A DNA stretch of 64,000 nucleotides from Burkholderiales bacterium 8X (GTDB lineage Bacteria; Pseudomonadota; Gammaproteobacteria; Burkholderiales; Burkholderiaceae_C), in NCBI GenBank assembly GCA_902506565.1, contig LR732703.1, positions 124,689 through 188,688 on the forward strand, given 5' to 3'. Below are positions 42,935 through 52,745 of this stretch, one piece after another; the first letter of the stretch is position 1; every line of letters begins with the position of its first letter. The notes under the pieces are model-generated. The model saw only the letters and a list, made by a program, of their open reading frames with translations. It searched no databases and was not told the origin of the DNA. A program made the translations under genes and the position numbers.

Positions 42935-43665
42935 AGACGAGATCGATTCAACGTGCCTGCGCCATGCTGGTGGCGGGCTGCGCACTGGCCGCCGGCCTCA
43001 CCGCTTGCGTGCCGCTGGTGGTCGGCGGTGCAGCCGCGGTGGGCATGGGCCTGGTGGCGACCGACCGCCGCAGTTCCGGTGCGCAGCTCGACGACCAGGG
43101 CATCGAGCTGCGGGCCGCGGCGCGGGTTCGCGACATCGCGAACGACGAGATGTACGTGAGCGTGACCAGCTTCAATCGGCAGGTGCTCCTTACCGGCACG
43201 GTCGGCACCGAGGCCGACCGGCGCCGGGTCGAGGACGCGGTGCGCCGGGTCGACAACGTGCGCTCGGTGGTCAACGAGGTCGCGGTGGGGCCGTCGAGTT
43301 CGTTCCAGTCGCGCTCCAACGACACGTTCATCAGCGGCAAGGTCAAGGCCTCGCTGCTCGATGCCAAGGACATCTTCGCCAATTCGTTCAAGGTGGTGAC
43401 CGAGCGTGGCGTGGTCTACCTGATGGGTCTCGCGACCCGCCGGGAGACCGACCGGGCGACCGAAATCGCACGCGGCGTTGCCGGTGTCGAGAAGGTGGTG
43501 CGCGTGGTCGAGATCGTCAGCGAAGCCGAGTTGGCCGGCCAGGTGCAGCAGGGTGGCTCGGGCGCGCCGGCGTCGAATTCGCGCGCCAACGTGCCGTTGC
43601 CGCCGATGGATCCGCTGCCGCCGGCGGCGCCCTCGGGTGGCGCGGTGGTTTCGCCGGTGCGTTGA
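42931..43665 (+). CDS. dolP: BON-domain outer-membrane lipoprotein (DolP/YraP-like)
   Basis: 244 aa from the ATG at 42931. It has a lipoprotein signal with a Cys after a hydrophobic Ala-rich run (GLTACVPL), then two BON domains (~50-115 and ~125-195) with VLLTGTVGTEADRRRVEDAV and VVYLMGLATRRETDRA. Family members maintain outer-membrane integrity. A Pro-rich C-terminal tail is added. It ends the yraN-SIS-dolP cluster and is followed by a terminator. Confidence 0.88.
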   Translation: MKTRSIQRACAMLVAGCALAAGLTACVPLVVGGAAAVGMGLVATDRRSSGAQLDDQGIELRAAARVRDIANDEMYVSVTSFNRQVLLTGTVGTEADRRRVEDAVRRVDNVRSVVNEVAVGPSSSFQSRSNDTFISGKVKASLLDAKDIFANSFKVVTERGVVYLMGLATRRETDRATEIARGVAGVEKVVRVVEIVSEAELAGQVQQGGSGAPASNSRANVPLPPMDPLPPAAPSGGAVVSPVR

Positions 43666-43773
43666 GGCCGGCCGAACGTCAAGCGACGCATCGTCGATTC
43701 GGAGATCGACCGAACCGACCGGATCGACGAACACGGCCAGCCGCCGATTCGCCGGACCTTCATGAAAAAGAAA

Positions 43774-43795
43774 GGGCCTCGCAAGAGGCCCTTTT
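43774..43795. terminator. Bidirectional terminator
   Basis: GGGCCTC and GAGGCCC (43774-43780 and 43785-43791) close a GCAA loop, with a T run after it on the plus strand and an A-rich run before it, which serves the minus strand. It separates the convergent dolP-like and GAF genes. Confidence 0.85.
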
Positions 43796-43818
43796 GCTTG
43801 GTCGACCGGTACCTGCCG

Positions 43819-44328
43819 TCAGGCGGCCACCGCTGGGACTGGCCGCGACTGCGCCCGACCCGGTTCGGCGCGCGGCGTGCGGCTGTCGATCAGGCGAGCG
43901 GCCAGTTGCGAAGAAAGCTCCAGCTTCTTCAGTTCGCGCTGCTGGGCGCCTTCGTCCGAGCTGAAGCTGAAGGCGTACAGGTTGCCGTACACCGTGCCGT
44001 TGTTCAGGACCACCGGCGCGCTCAGGAAGCAGCCGAAGGAGACGCCGACGTTGAGCGCCTGTTTGCAGAAGGCGAGTTCGAGCGAATCGACGTCCTCGGC
44101 AATCAGCTGGGCCGAACCGGCGATCGCCGCATCGCGGCAAATCCGGCGTCCGTCGACCACCTCGCCCAGGAAGGCCGCTTCGATCTGATGCTGTTCACGC
44201 AACAGCTTGAGCACCTGATGAACCGCACTGTCGACCATCGGATCACTGGTGTCCGGGGTTGCGATCAGCAATTCGGAAACCTGGACCTGAAGGTCGGCGG
44301 CTACAAAATCGGCTTCGTTGAAGGTCAT
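43819..44328 (-). CDS. GAF-domain protein
   Basis: The 169-aa product appears to be a single GAF-like domain: LLREQHQIEAAFLGEVVDG, then LAFCKQALNVGVSFGCFLSAP and VYGNLYAFSFSSDEG. There is no output domain, so it may be a stand-alone small-molecule sensor. The C-terminal tail is Arg/Pro-rich. Ligand unknown. Confidence 0.8.
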   Translation of the reverse strand: MTFNEADFVAADLQVQVSELLIATPDTSDPMVDSAVHQVLKLLREQHQIEAAFLGEVVDGRRICRDAAIAGSAQLIAEDVDSLELAFCKQALNVGVSFGCFLSAPVVLNNGTVYGNLYAFSFSSDEGAQQRELKKLELSSQLAARLIDSRTPRAEPGRAQSRPVPAVAA

Positions 44329-44460
44329 CGGGTGCTCCTGTCGATGCCTGTATTTGAAACTGAAACCACGCCCCGGCGGCCAAAACGAGAACTATCGTGT
44401 TGGTTTTTGGGCGACGAATGTCACAAAAAGTATTACTAATCGCCCAAGCCAAAGACGCTG

Positions 44461-45381
44461 CTATTTGAGACGGGTGATCAGGCTGGAGGTGTCCCAGCGG
44501 GTGCCGCCGGCTTGTTGCACGTCGGCGTAGAACTGGTCGACCAAGGCCGTGACCGGCAGGCGGGCGCCGTTGCGCTTGGCTTCGTCCAGCACCAGGCCGA
44601 GGTCCTTGCGCATCCAGTCGACCGCGAAGCCGAAGTCGAACTTGCCCTCGATCATGGTCTTGCCGCGGTTGTCCATCTGCCAGCTTTGCGCGGCACCCTT
44701 GCCGATGACGCCCAGCACGGCTTCCATGTCGAGCCCGGCCCGCTGGCCGAAGGCCACGGCTTCGGACAGGCCTTGCACGAGGCCTGCGATCGCGATCTGG
44801 TTGACCATCTTCGCGAGCTGGCCTGCGCCGCTCGCGCCCAGCAGCGTGACCGCGCGGGCGAAGGCGAGCGCCACCGGCCTGGCGCGCTCGAAGGCTTCGG
44901 GTTCGCCGCCGCACATCACGGTCAGCATGCCGTTCTGGGCCCCGGCCTGGCCGCCGGAAACCGGTGCATCGATGAAGTGAATGCCGAGTTCCTGGGCGGC
45001 GGCAGCCAGTTCGCGGGCGACCGTGGCCGAGGCGGTCGTGTGGTCGATGAAGATCGCGTCCTGCGCCATGCCCGCCAGCGCGCCATCTGGCCCGAGCACG
45101 ACCGAGCGCAGGTCGTCGTCGTTGCCGACGCAGCAGAACACCATGTCGGCGCCGGCCGCCGCCGCGCGCGGCGTGTCGGCCTGGCTGACCGGTGCCTTGG
45201 CCGACTTCGAAAGTTCTTCGCAGAAGGCCTTCGACTTGGCGGCGGTCCGGTTGTAGACGGTGACTTCATGCCCCGCCAGGGCGAGGTGCCCGGCCATGGG
45301 ATAGCCCATGACGCCGAGACCGAGGAAAGCGACCTTGCGAGAAGGCGCAGCGTCGTAAGTTTTGGGGTTGAGGCTGGTCAT
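44461..45381 (-). CDS. NAD(P)-dependent beta-hydroxyacid dehydrogenase (HIBADH/GarR family)
   Basis: The 306-aa product has an N-terminal Rossmann motif GLGVMGYPMAGHLALAGH, the substrate motif FIDAPVSGGQAGAQNG, and the catalytic Lys in GAGQLAKMVNQI. These enzymes oxidise 3-hydroxyisobutyrate or reduce tartronate semialdehyde; the substrate cannot be fixed from sequence by eye. Length normal for the family. Confidence 0.92.
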   Translation of the reverse strand: MTSLNPKTYDAAPSRKVAFLGLGVMGYPMAGHLALAGHEVTVYNRTAAKSKAFCEELSKSAKAPVSQADTPRAAAAGADMVFCCVGNDDDLRSVVLGPDGALAGMAQDAIFIDHTTASATVARELAAAAQELGIHFIDAPVSGGQAGAQNGMLTVMCGGEPEAFERARPVALAFARAVTLLGASGAGQLAKMVNQIAIAGLVQGLSEAVAFGQRAGLDMEAVLGVIGKGAAQSWQMDNRGKTMIEGKFDFGFAVDWMRKDLGLVLDEAKRNGARLPVTALVDQFYADVQQAGGTRWDTSSLITRLK

Positions 45382-45490
45382 TCGCCGAGCTTAGCGCGTG
45401 ATCAGCGCGTGAGGCGGCAGGCCGGCGCCGCCCTTGTCGCCAGATGCAGCCGGCCGCTTGCTTGCCGGCGCGATTCCAGGAGGCTCGAAG

Positions 45491-46630
45491 CTACGCGACG
45501 ATCGTCAGGTGCTCGGTCCCGGCAGACAGATCGGTGCTGCGCGCGCGCTGGCTGTTGAGCTTGATCTGCAGCCGCAGGTCGTTGGCCGAATCCGCGTTGC
45601 GGATGGCTTCCTCGAAGGAGATCGCATTGCCCTCGAACAGGTCGAAGAGAGCCTGGTCGAAGGTCTGCATGCCGAGGTTGCGGCTCTTCTTCATGATTTC
45701 CTTGATCTCGCCGACCTCGCCCTTGAAGATCATGTCGGACACGAGCGGCGTGTTCAGCATGATCTCGACCGCCGCGATTCGGCCGCGGCCGTCTTCGGTG
45801 AGGCACAGGCGCTGCGAGACCAGCGCCCGCAGGTTGAGCGACAAGTCCATCAGGAGCTGAGTGCGCCGCTCTTCAGGGAAGAAATTGATGATGCGGTCGA
45901 GCGCCTGGTTGGCGCTGTTCGCATGCAGAGTCGCCATGCACAGGTGGCCGGTCTCGGCGAACGCGACCGCATGCTCCATGGTCTCGCGATCGCGGATCTC
46001 GCCCATCAGGATCACGTCCGGGGCCTGGCGCAGGGTGTTCTTGAGCGCGGCTTCCCAGCTGTCGGTGTCGATGCCGACCTCGCGCTGGGTCACGACGCAG
46101 TTCTTGTGCGGATGCACGAATTCGACCGGATCCTCGACCGTCACGATGTGGCCGTACGAGTTCTCGTTGCGCCAGTCGATCATCGCGGCCAGGGTGGTCG
46201 ACTTGCCCGAGCCGGTGGCGCCCACCAGGATGCAGAGGCCGCGCTTGGTCATGGCGACGTCCTTCAGCACCTGCGGCATGCCCAGGCCGTCGATGGTCGG
46301 GAGCTTGGCCGGAATCGTCCGCAGCACCATGCCGACCTTGCCCTGCTGCACGAAGGCATTCACGCGGAAGCGGCCGATGGCGGTCGGCGAGATCGCGAAA
46401 TTGCATTCCTTGGTGCGCTCGAACTCGGCGGTCTGCCGGTCGTTCATGATCGAGCGGGTGAGTGCCAGCGTGTGCTGCGCACCGAGCGACTGCGCCGAGA
46501 CCTTGGTGACCTTGCCGTCGACCTTGATGGCGGGCGGGAAGTCGGCGGTGATGAACAGGTCGCTCCCGTTGCGGCTCACCATGAGCTTCAGCAGGTCGTT
46601 GATGAACTGGCTGGCTTGATCGCGTTCCAT
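45491..46630 (-). CDS. pilU: Type IV pilus retraction ATPase PilU
   Basis: 379 aa from the ATG at 46630. It has the PilT/PilU hexameric ATPase motifs: Walker A VGATGSGKST, the Asp box EDPVEF, Walker B-like LMGEIRDRETM and the His box ETGHLCMATLHAN. PilU is the accessory retraction ATPase for twitching motility. It is downstream of pilT on the same strand with 38 bp between, the usual pilT-pilU order. An open frame extends upstream but overlaps pilT and is not translated. Confidence 0.96.
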   Translation of the reverse strand: MERDQASQFINDLLKLMVSRNGSDLFITADFPPAIKVDGKVTKVSAQSLGAQHTLALTRSIMNDRQTAEFERTKECNFAISPTAIGRFRVNAFVQQGKVGMVLRTIPAKLPTIDGLGMPQVLKDVAMTKRGLCILVGATGSGKSTTLAAMIDWRNENSYGHIVTVEDPVEFVHPHKNCVVTQREVGIDTDSWEAALKNTLRQAPDVILMGEIRDRETMEHAVAFAETGHLCMATLHANSANQALDRIINFFPEERRTQLLMDLSLNLRALVSQRLCLTEDGRGRIAAVEIMLNTPLVSDMIFKGEVGEIKEIMKKSRNLGMQTFDQALFDLFEGNAISFEEAIRNADSANDLRLQIKLNSQRARSTDLSAGTEHLTIVA

Positions 46631-46668
46631 GACCGCAACTCCTTGAATATGGGCAGGGCGGGCGAGGC

Positions 46669-47712
46669 TCAGCCGGGAAAGTTCTCGGGAATCTTCGCCT
46701 TGCCGCGGGCTTCGGCTGCCGAAACCACGTTTCGGCGAACCAGCTCGGTCAGATTCTGGTCCAGGGTCTGCATGCCCTGGCCGCTGCCGGTCTGGATCGA
46801 CGAATACATCTGCGCCACCTTGCCTTCGCGGATCAGGTTCCGGATGGCCGGGGTGCCGAGCATGATCTCGTGCGCCGCGACCCGGCCCTGGCCGTCCTTG
46901 GTCTTGCACAGCGTCTGCGAAATCACGGCCTGCAGCGACTCGGACAACATCGCGCGGATCATTTCCTTTTCTTCGCCGGGGAACACGTCGATCACGCGGT
47001 CGATGGTCTTGGCGGCGGAAGAGGTGTGGAGCGTGCCGAAGACCAGGTGCCCGGTTTCGGCAGCGGTCATGGCGAGGCGGATGGTTTCGAGATCCCGCAT
47101 TTCGCCCACCAGGATCGCGTCCGGATCTTCGCGCAGCGCCGACCGGAGCGCGTTGGCGAAGGAGAGCGTCATCGGCCCGACTTCGCGCTGGTTGATCAGG
47201 CACTTCTTGGATTCGTGCACGAACTCGATCGGGTCCTCGACCGTGAGGATGTGGCCGTACTCGGTTTCGTTGAGGTAGTTGATCATCGCCGCCAAGGTGG
47301 TCGACTTGCCGGAGCCGGTGGGGCCGGTGACCAGCACCAGCCCGCGCGGCTTGAGCGCCAGGTCGCCGAGGATCTTGGGTGCGTTGAGCTGCTCCAGCGT
47401 CAGGATCTTGGACGGAATGGTGCGGAACACCGCCGCCGCGCCGCGCGCCTGGTTGAACGCATTGACACGAAAGCGCGCCAACCCGTCGATCTCGAAGGAG
47501 AAGTCGACCTCGAGGAATTCCTCGTAGTGCTTGCGATGGGTGTCGCTCATGATGTCGTACACCATGGCGTGGACGGCCTTGTGGTCCAGCGGATCGACGT
47601 TGATGCGTCGCACGTCGCCGTGCACCCGGATCATCGGCGGCAGGCCGGACGACAAATGAAGATCCGAAGCCTTGTTCTTGACGCTGAATGCCAGCAGTTG
47701 GGTAATGTCCAC
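46669..47712 (-). CDS. pilT: Type IV pilus retraction ATPase PilT
   Basis: The 347-aa protein is full length. It begins MDITQLLAFSVKNKASDLHL, followed by Walker A VTGPTGSGKST, EDPIEF, LVGEMRDLETI and ETGHLVFGTLHTS. It is the main motor for pilus retraction at the inner membrane. It diverges from yggS over a 38-bp gap, so their promoters overlap. Confidence 0.97.
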   Translation of the reverse strand: MDITQLLAFSVKNKASDLHLSSGLPPMIRVHGDVRRINVDPLDHKAVHAMVYDIMSDTHRKHYEEFLEVDFSFEIDGLARFRVNAFNQARGAAAVFRTIPSKILTLEQLNAPKILGDLALKPRGLVLVTGPTGSGKSTTLAAMINYLNETEYGHILTVEDPIEFVHESKKCLINQREVGPMTLSFANALRSALREDPDAILVGEMRDLETIRLAMTAAETGHLVFGTLHTSSAAKTIDRVIDVFPGEEKEMIRAMLSESLQAVISQTLCKTKDGQGRVAAHEIMLGTPAIRNLIREGKVAQMYSSIQTGSGQGMQTLDQNLTELVRRNVVSAAEARGKAKIPENFPG

Positions 47713-47750
47713 GAAGTCCTCGGTGACGTTTTGATACGCTTCAAAGGATT

Positions 47751-48437
47751 ATGACGATGATTGCCGACAAGCTCCAGCAAGTTCAGGAGCGGATCGTGAA
47801 GGCATGCACGGCTGTCGGGCGCGATCCTGCGAGCGTGCGCTTGCTTGCCGTTTCGAAGACCTTCCCTGCAGGATCGGTGCAGGAGGCCTTCGAAGCCGGC
47901 CAGCATGCCTTCGGTGAAAACTATGTACAAGAAGGCGTCGCCAAGATCGAGGAGCTGAAAGACCTCCGCGCTTCGATCGAATGGCACTGCATTGGCCCGC
48001 TGCAAAGCAACAAGACCCGGGTGGTGGCGGAGCATTTCGACTGGGTCCACAGCGTGGATCGACTCAAGATCGCCGAGCGGCTGTCCGAGCAGCGGCCTTC
48101 GTCCCTGGGTGAACTCGATGTCTGCATCCAGATGAACGTCGATGGCGGCGCGAACAAGTCGGGGTTGGCTCCCCGAGAAGCACTGGCGCTGGCCCGCGAC
48201 GTGGCGGCGTTGCCACGGTTGCGGCTGCGCGGATTCATGGCGATACCGGAGCCGGCCGACGATTTCGCGACCCAGCGAGCACTCTTCGAGCGCGCCCGAG
48301 AGGCCTACGACCAGGCACGCAGCGAAGGGCTCCCGCTCGACACACTGTCGCTCGGGATGTCGGCGGACCTCGAAGCCGCGATCGCCGCGGGCAGCACGAT
48401 GGTGCGGATCGGCACGGCGATCTTCGGCCGGCGCTGA
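47751..48437 (+). CDS. yggS: YggS-family PLP homeostasis protein
   Basis: The 228-aa product is full length for the family. The PLP-binding lysine is in RLLAVSKTFPAG, with ENYVQEGVAKIEEL, WHCIGPLQSNKTR, LSLGMSADLEAAI and RIGTAIFGRR as further signatures. It binds pyridoxal phosphate and buffers vitamin B6 and amino-acid pools; it has no known enzyme activity. It is divergent from pilT, a very common arrangement. Confidence 0.96.
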   Translation: MTMIADKLQQVQERIVKACTAVGRDPASVRLLAVSKTFPAGSVQEAFEAGQHAFGENYVQEGVAKIEELKDLRASIEWHCIGPLQSNKTRVVAEHFDWVHSVDRLKIAERLSEQRPSSLGELDVCIQMNVDGGANKSGLAPREALALARDVAALPRLRLRGFMAIPEPADDFATQRALFERAREAYDQARSEGLPLDTLSLGMSADLEAAIAAGSTMVRIGTAIFGRR

Positions 48438-48562
48438 ATCGATCGCGGGCGCCGTTGCGGGTTGCCGCTCGTGCATGAACGCCAGCGCATCGCGCATAGG
48501 GCATGGCGGCGAGCAGGGGGCCGCGCTAACCTTTCGGCCACCTCATCCAACAAGGGATCCTC

Positions 48563-49837
48563 ATGAGCTCCGAACTGTCCTATGTCCAGCCCACCGCCAA
48601 CAGTCCATGGGGCACCTATCTCTCGCAGGTCGACCGGGTTGTGCCTTACCTGGGCGGATTGGCCAAGTGGGCCGAGACGCTCAAGCGGCCGAAGCGCGCC
48701 TTGATCGTCGACGTGCCGATCGAGATGGACAACGGAACCATCGCTCACTTCGAGGGCTATCGGGTCCAGCACAACCTGTCGCGCGGTCCCGGCAAGGGCG
48801 GCATCCGCTTCCATCCCGACGTCAACCTCGAGGAAGTCATGGCGCTCTCGGCCTGGATGACGGTCAAGACCGCTGCCGTGAACCTGCCCTACGGCGGCGC
48901 CAAGGGCGGCATCCGGGTCGATCCCAAGAAGCTGTCGCTGAACGAACTCGAGAAAGTGACCCGCCGCTACACCAGCGAGATCGGCATCATCATCGGCCCG
49001 CACACCGACATTCCCGCGCCCGACGTCAACACCAACGCGCAGATCATGGCGTGGATGATGGACACCTACTCCATGAACGTCGGCGGCACCGCCACCGGCG
49101 TGGTCACCGGCAAGCCGCTGCACCTGGGCGGTTCGCTCGGCCGGGTCAAGGCGACCGGGCGCGGGGTCTTCGTCACCGGCCGCGAGGCGGCTCGCCGGCT
49201 CGGCCTCGACCTTCGCGGCGCACGGGTCGCGGTGCAGGGCTTCGGCAACGTCGGTTCGGTCGCGGCCGAGCTGTTCGCCGAGGCCGGCGCCCGCATCGTC
49301 GCGGTGCAGGACCACTCGGGCACGGTGGTCAACCAGAACGGACTCGACCTCGCCACGCTCGTGCCGCATGCGCGCGACAACAACGGCGTCGCCTCGTTCA
49401 AGGAAGCCGACCGCATCGATGACGAGGCCTTCTGGTCGCTGCCTTGCGACATCCTGATCCCGGCGGCGCTCGAAGGCCAGATCACTTCCGAGCGCGCCAA
49501 GACGCTGCAGGCCAAGCTGGTGCTCGAAGGTGCGAATGGCCCGACCGTGCCGACTGCCGACGACATCCTGAGCGAGCGCGGCGTTCTGGTGGTGCCCGAC
49601 GTGATCTGCAACGCAGGCGGCGTCACGGTCAGTTATTTCGAGTGGGTGCAGGACTTTTCTTCGTTCTTCTGGGACGAGGACGAGATCAACGTGCGGCTCG
49701 ACCGAATCATGATGAACGCGCTGAACGAGATCTGGGACACCGCCGACAAGCACAAGATCACGCTGCGTACCGCCACTTTCGCGGTCGCGTGCGAACGCAT
49801 CCTGATGGCTCGCAAGGAGCGTGGGCTCTACCCCTGA
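48563..49837 (+). CDS. gdhA: Glutamate dehydrogenase (Glu/Leu/Phe/Val family)
   Basis: The 424-aa product shows the GDH signature [12 protein letters not shown] with the catalytic Lys, [11 protein letters not shown], and a Rossmann motif [17 protein letters not shown] in the C-terminal half. It converts glutamate to 2-oxoglutarate plus ammonia. The length fits hexameric NAD-type enzymes (about 420 aa). AAGGGATCC precedes the ATG. Confidence 0.95.
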   Translation: MSSELSYVQPTANSPWGTYLSQVDRVVPYLGGLAKWAETLKRPKRALIVDVPIEMDNGTIAHFEGYRVQHNLSRGPGKGGIRFHPDVNLEEVMALSAWMTVKTAAVNLPYGGAKGGIRVDPKKLSLNELEKVTRRYTSEIGIIIGPHTDIPAPDVNTNAQIMAWMMDTYSMNVGGTATGVVTGKPLHLGGSLGRVKATGRGVFVTGREAARRLGLDLRGARVAVQGFGNVGSVAAELFAEAGARIVAVQDHSGTVVNQNGLDLATLVPHARDNNGVASFKEADRIDDEAFWSLPCDILIPAALEGQITSERAKTLQAKLVLEGANGPTVPTADDILSERGVLVVPDVICNAGGVTVSYFEWVQDFSSFFWDEDEINVRLDRIMMNALNEIWDTADKHKITLRTATFAVACERILMARKERGLYP

Positions 49838-49871
49838 CGCGTGAGGTGGCGGCGGTACCATCACCGACGCC

Positions 49872-50525
49872 ATGCCTGCTTTTCTCGATCCGCCCGCTCT
49901 TGCGAAATTGTCGTTCCGTGCCGGCGCCTTGCTGGTCGCCCTGGTGCTCGCCGCTTGCGGCGCCACCGGCACCAAGAAGGTCAGCTACGACCCGGAAGAG
50001 TTCGATTCGACCACCACCCACACCCGCAATTTCGCGGCGAGTCAATCGCAGACCTGCGAAGCCGCACGACGCGCCTTGCTGAGCCAGGGCTATCTGTTGA
50101 CCGCGACCACGCCCGAACTGGTGGCCGGCCGCAAGAGCTTCCAGCCGGCAAGCGAAGTGCATGTCGAGGTCGAGCTTCGCGTGGTCTGCGCGGCCGATGT
50201 CGCAAGCCCGGGCGGCGCCAGCATCGCCTTCGCCAGTGCGCTGCAAGATCGCTACAGCCTCAAGAAGACCAACAACTCGGCGAGCGTCGGTGTGGGCGCG
50301 CTCGGTTCATTGTCGCTGCCCTTCTCGTCGAGTGACGACGCACTGGTGAAGGTTGCGAGCGAAACCGTGACCGACGAGCGCTTCTACGATCGATTCTTCA
50401 GTCTGCTGGACCGTTTCCTGGTGCCCGGTGCGGCGGAGACCATGCCTCTGAAGCCGGCCATCATTCCGCCGCCGAGCAGCGATGGGCCGTTGCGAGCGGT
50501 GCCGCTCTCGCCTTCCAGGGGCTGA
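49872..50525 (+). CDS. DUF2242 lipoprotein
   Basis: The 217-aa product has a lipoprotein signal, LLVALVLAACGATG, with Cys near residue 29. It then carries the DUF2242 pattern ACEAARRALLSQGYLL-like (QTCEAARRALLSQGYLL), KSFQPASEVHVEVELRVVC, and KKTNNSASVGVGALGSLSLP. It is probably an outer-membrane-anchored protein of unknown function. It is 34 bp downstream of gdhA on the same strand. Confidence 0.88.
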   Translation: MPAFLDPPALAKLSFRAGALLVALVLAACGATGTKKVSYDPEEFDSTTTHTRNFAASQSQTCEAARRALLSQGYLLTATTPELVAGRKSFQPASEVHVEVELRVVCAADVASPGGASIAFASALQDRYSLKKTNNSASVGVGALGSLSLPFSSSDDALVKVASETVTDERFYDRFFSLLDRFLVPGAAETMPLKPAIIPPPSSDGPLRAVPLSPSRG

Positions 50526-50568
50526 GTCGGAAATCACGCACGGCTCGTCTCCGCCCGTCTCGGTGGCG

Positions 50569-50790
50569 TCAATGCGTGCCGATCGGAACACCGGTCAGCC
50601 CGCACAGGCGCTGGAGCACGCCGTGCCCCTGGGCCAGCGCCGCCGAGTAGGTGGCGAACGAACGCTCGGCCCGGTGCAGGGGCTCGAAGCGGCCGTCGTT
50701 TCGCACATCCTCGTGAATGATCCAGATGAATTGACCGCGCGAAGGCTGTTCCACCAGCAATCCGATTTTTCTCACGTCCATGGCGCACAC
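50569..50790 (-). CDS. Small hypothetical protein
   Basis: The 73-aa product begins MCAMDVRKIGLLVEQPSRGQ and contains FIWIIHEDV and RSFATYSAALAQGHGVLQRL. It looks like a folded cytosolic protein. A second Met at residue 4 is an alternative start. A perfect inverted repeat lies 21 bp upstream of the start and may be its operator. Family not recognised. Confidence 0.65.
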   Translation of the reverse strand: MCAMDVRKIGLLVEQPSRGQFIWIIHEDVRNDGRFEPLHRAERSFATYSAALAQGHGVLQRLCGLTGVPIGTH

Positions 50791-50810
50791 CTCTGTTGAT
50801 CTCTGATGTG

Positions 50811-50840
50811 CTCAATGTAAGTCGATGGCACTACATTGAG
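50811..50840. promoter_or_regulatory. 9-bp inverted repeat, candidate operator
   Basis: CTCAATGTA and TACATTGAG are perfect arms 12 bases apart, directly upstream of the small gene starting at 50790 and downstream of the arginase gene. There is no T tract, so an operator fits better than a terminator. Confidence 0.45.
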
Positions 50841-50927
50841 GAGTCAAGAAAATCACGAGGCGGCTCACTTTTGCGATGACCGAGCCGCGATCCACGAGCG
50901 CGAGGGTGGCGCTGAGCGCGCAAGCTG

Positions 50928-51872
50928 TCAGCGTGCCAACGTCGATTTGCCGAACAGGCTCTCGATCAACTCCACCGCGACTTCTGCAGTCTGGTTGCGC
51001 AGGTCGAGCGCCGGATTGAGCTCGACCACGTCGAGCGATGCGAGCTGGCCGGTGTCGGCGATCATCTCCATGCAGAGCTGCATCTCGCGCCAGGTCGGGC
51101 CGCCCCGCACGCCGGTGCCGACGCCGGGCGCATAGTCCGGGTCGAGGCAGTCGAGGTCGAAGCTGACATGCAGGTGCGTGTCCTGGTCGACGCCCTGCAG
51201 CGCCTCGGTCATGGTGGTGCGCATGCCGTGCTCGTCGATGTGCCGCATGTCGAAGACCGTCAGGCCGAGCTGGCGAATCGCCGCCTTCTCGTCCGCGTCG
51301 ACGCTCCGGATGCCGATGAAGGCCATGGATTCGGGCGCCACCGCGGCGGTCGCGCCGCTCCAGCCGACCAGTTCCTTCGGTCCATGGCCGAGCAGGCAGG
51401 CGACCGGCATGCCGTGGATGTTGCCGCTCGGGCTGGTCATCTCGGTGTTGACGTCGGTATGCGCGTCCAGCCACAGCACCCGGAGTTGCTTGCCGCGCTG
51501 ACGCGCATGGCGCGCGACGGCGCTGATCGAGCCGATGCCGAGCGAATGATCCCCGCCCATCAGGATCGGCAAATGGCCGGCGGTGAGGGCGCCGGCTACC
51601 GCGTCGTACACCGCGCGGTTCCAGGCGATCGATCCGGACAGGTGGCGCAGGCCGTTCGACGGTGCATCCCAGGGTGTTGCCGGCCCGCTCAGGTTGCCGC
51701 GATCGACGATCGTGAAGCCTTGGCGCGACAACGTGCCGGCAAGGTCCGCCACCCGCAGCGCGTCCGGGCCCATGCCGGCGCCGCGAACGCTGGCGCCGAT
51801 GTCCGTCGGAGCGCCGATGAGTTCCAGCGTGCGAGCAGCCGGTGGCGCTTCGGAAAGGAGGTTGTCGCTCAT
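50928..51872 (-). CDS. rocF: Arginase-family ureohydrolase
   Basis: 314 aa from the ATG at 51872 (an in-frame start six codons upstream is possible). It has the ureohydrolase metal motifs GGDHSLGIGS, WLDAHTDVNT (DAHTD) and SFDLDCLDPDYAPG (SFDLD). It hydrolyses arginine to ornithine and urea with two Mn ions. SNIHGMP-like SGNIHGMPVACLLG is arginase-typical. It stands alone and is transcribed away from the TetR gene's end. Confidence 0.93.
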   Translation of the reverse strand: MSDNLLSEAPPAARTLELIGAPTDIGASVRGAGMGPDALRVADLAGTLSRQGFTIVDRGNLSGPATPWDAPSNGLRHLSGSIAWNRAVYDAVAGALTAGHLPILMGGDHSLGIGSISAVARHARQRGKQLRVLWLDAHTDVNTEMTSPSGNIHGMPVACLLGHGPKELVGWSGATAAVAPESMAFIGIRSVDADEKAAIRQLGLTVFDMRHIDEHGMRTTMTEALQGVDQDTHLHVSFDLDCLDPDYAPGVGTGVRGGPTWREMQLCMEMIADTGQLASLDVVELNPALDLRNQTAEVAVELIESLFGKSTLAR

Positions 51873-52007
51873 GGCGGCAGTTTGCCGCAAGCCGTTCCGC
51901 GTCGCCCGCGAAGGGTCGACGCACGGCTACTCGCGACATTGCGCGCCATCTCGCCTTCCGCGCCAGGGCGATGCGTGCAGTGCGCGACCTGCCGGAGATC
52001 GCGCGCT

Positions 52008-52661
52008 TCAGGTCCGCAGCCCGAGAACGCGCCAGGCGAGTCGAGACAACTTCTCGGCGATCTCGTCGGCCGAAAGCCGCCCGTCCGGTCGGTACCACGT
52101 GTAGAGGAAGCCCGGAAGGCTGCAGGCAGACATGGCGGTGATGCGGGCATCGTCGAAATCGAAGTGGCCCTCCCGGCGACCTTCTTCGAGCAGCGGACAC
52201 AGCCGGTCGTAGAAGTGGCGTGCGAGCCGGCGCTGCGCGTCCAGGTATTCGGGGCGATAGACCTGTGGTTCGCGGTACGGAAAGAAGGCGCAGGGATGAT
52301 GCGCGATGGTCGCGCGAATCAAACGTTCGATGCCGGCCATCACCTTGTCGCGTGCCGACCGGGGGTCGTCGGGTGCGAAGTCCATCGAGGTGAAACAATC
52401 CACCGTCGGCTGCCAGGACAGGGTCTCGAAGATCTCCTGCTTGTCGCGAAAGTAGTAGTACACGAAGGGCTTGGTCACGCCGAGTTCGCGCACGATCTGC
52501 GCCATCGTGGTGTTGGCGTACCCTTGCCGTGCGAAGAGCAGGCTGGCGGCATCCAGAATACGTTCGCGCTGCAGGTCGGTGGCCTCGGTCGCGGTGCGTT
52601 GGCGGCCGGTGCCCTCCGGCATGTGGCGCTTGCTCGGCAAGGCCGGTGTCGTTCTACCCAT
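52008..52661 (-). CDS. TetR-family transcriptional regulator
   Basis: The 217-aa product has the TetR DNA-binding region RERILDAASLLFARQGYANT, TMAQIVRELGVTKPFVYYYF and a C-terminal all-helical ligand domain. It is divergent from the SGNH hydrolase gene. A short dyad CTACC/GGTAG (52654-52667) covers its start codon and might be an autoregulatory site. Target and ligand unknown. Confidence 0.92.
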   Translation of the reverse strand: MGRTTPALPSKRHMPEGTGRQRTATEATDLQRERILDAASLLFARQGYANTTMAQIVRELGVTKPFVYYYFRDKQEIFETLSWQPTVDCFTSMDFAPDDPRSARDKVMAGIERLIRATIAHHPCAFFPYREPQVYRPEYLDAQRRLARHFYDRLCPLLEEGRREGHFDFDDARITAMSACSLPGFLYTWYRPDGRLSADEIAEKLSRLAWRVLGLRT

Positions 52662-52745
52662 TGGTAGGATTGTTCAGCGAGGCCGCCGGGCTGACAAGAT
52701 CACTCCGCTATCGATAACCCTCGGCGTCCAGCACCGTCCAGCATC

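Noticed and set aside
45491..47203. Extended 570-codon version of PilU
   Set aside because: The extra N-terminal part lies inside pilT on the same strand in another frame. The conserved PilU start is the ATG at 46630.
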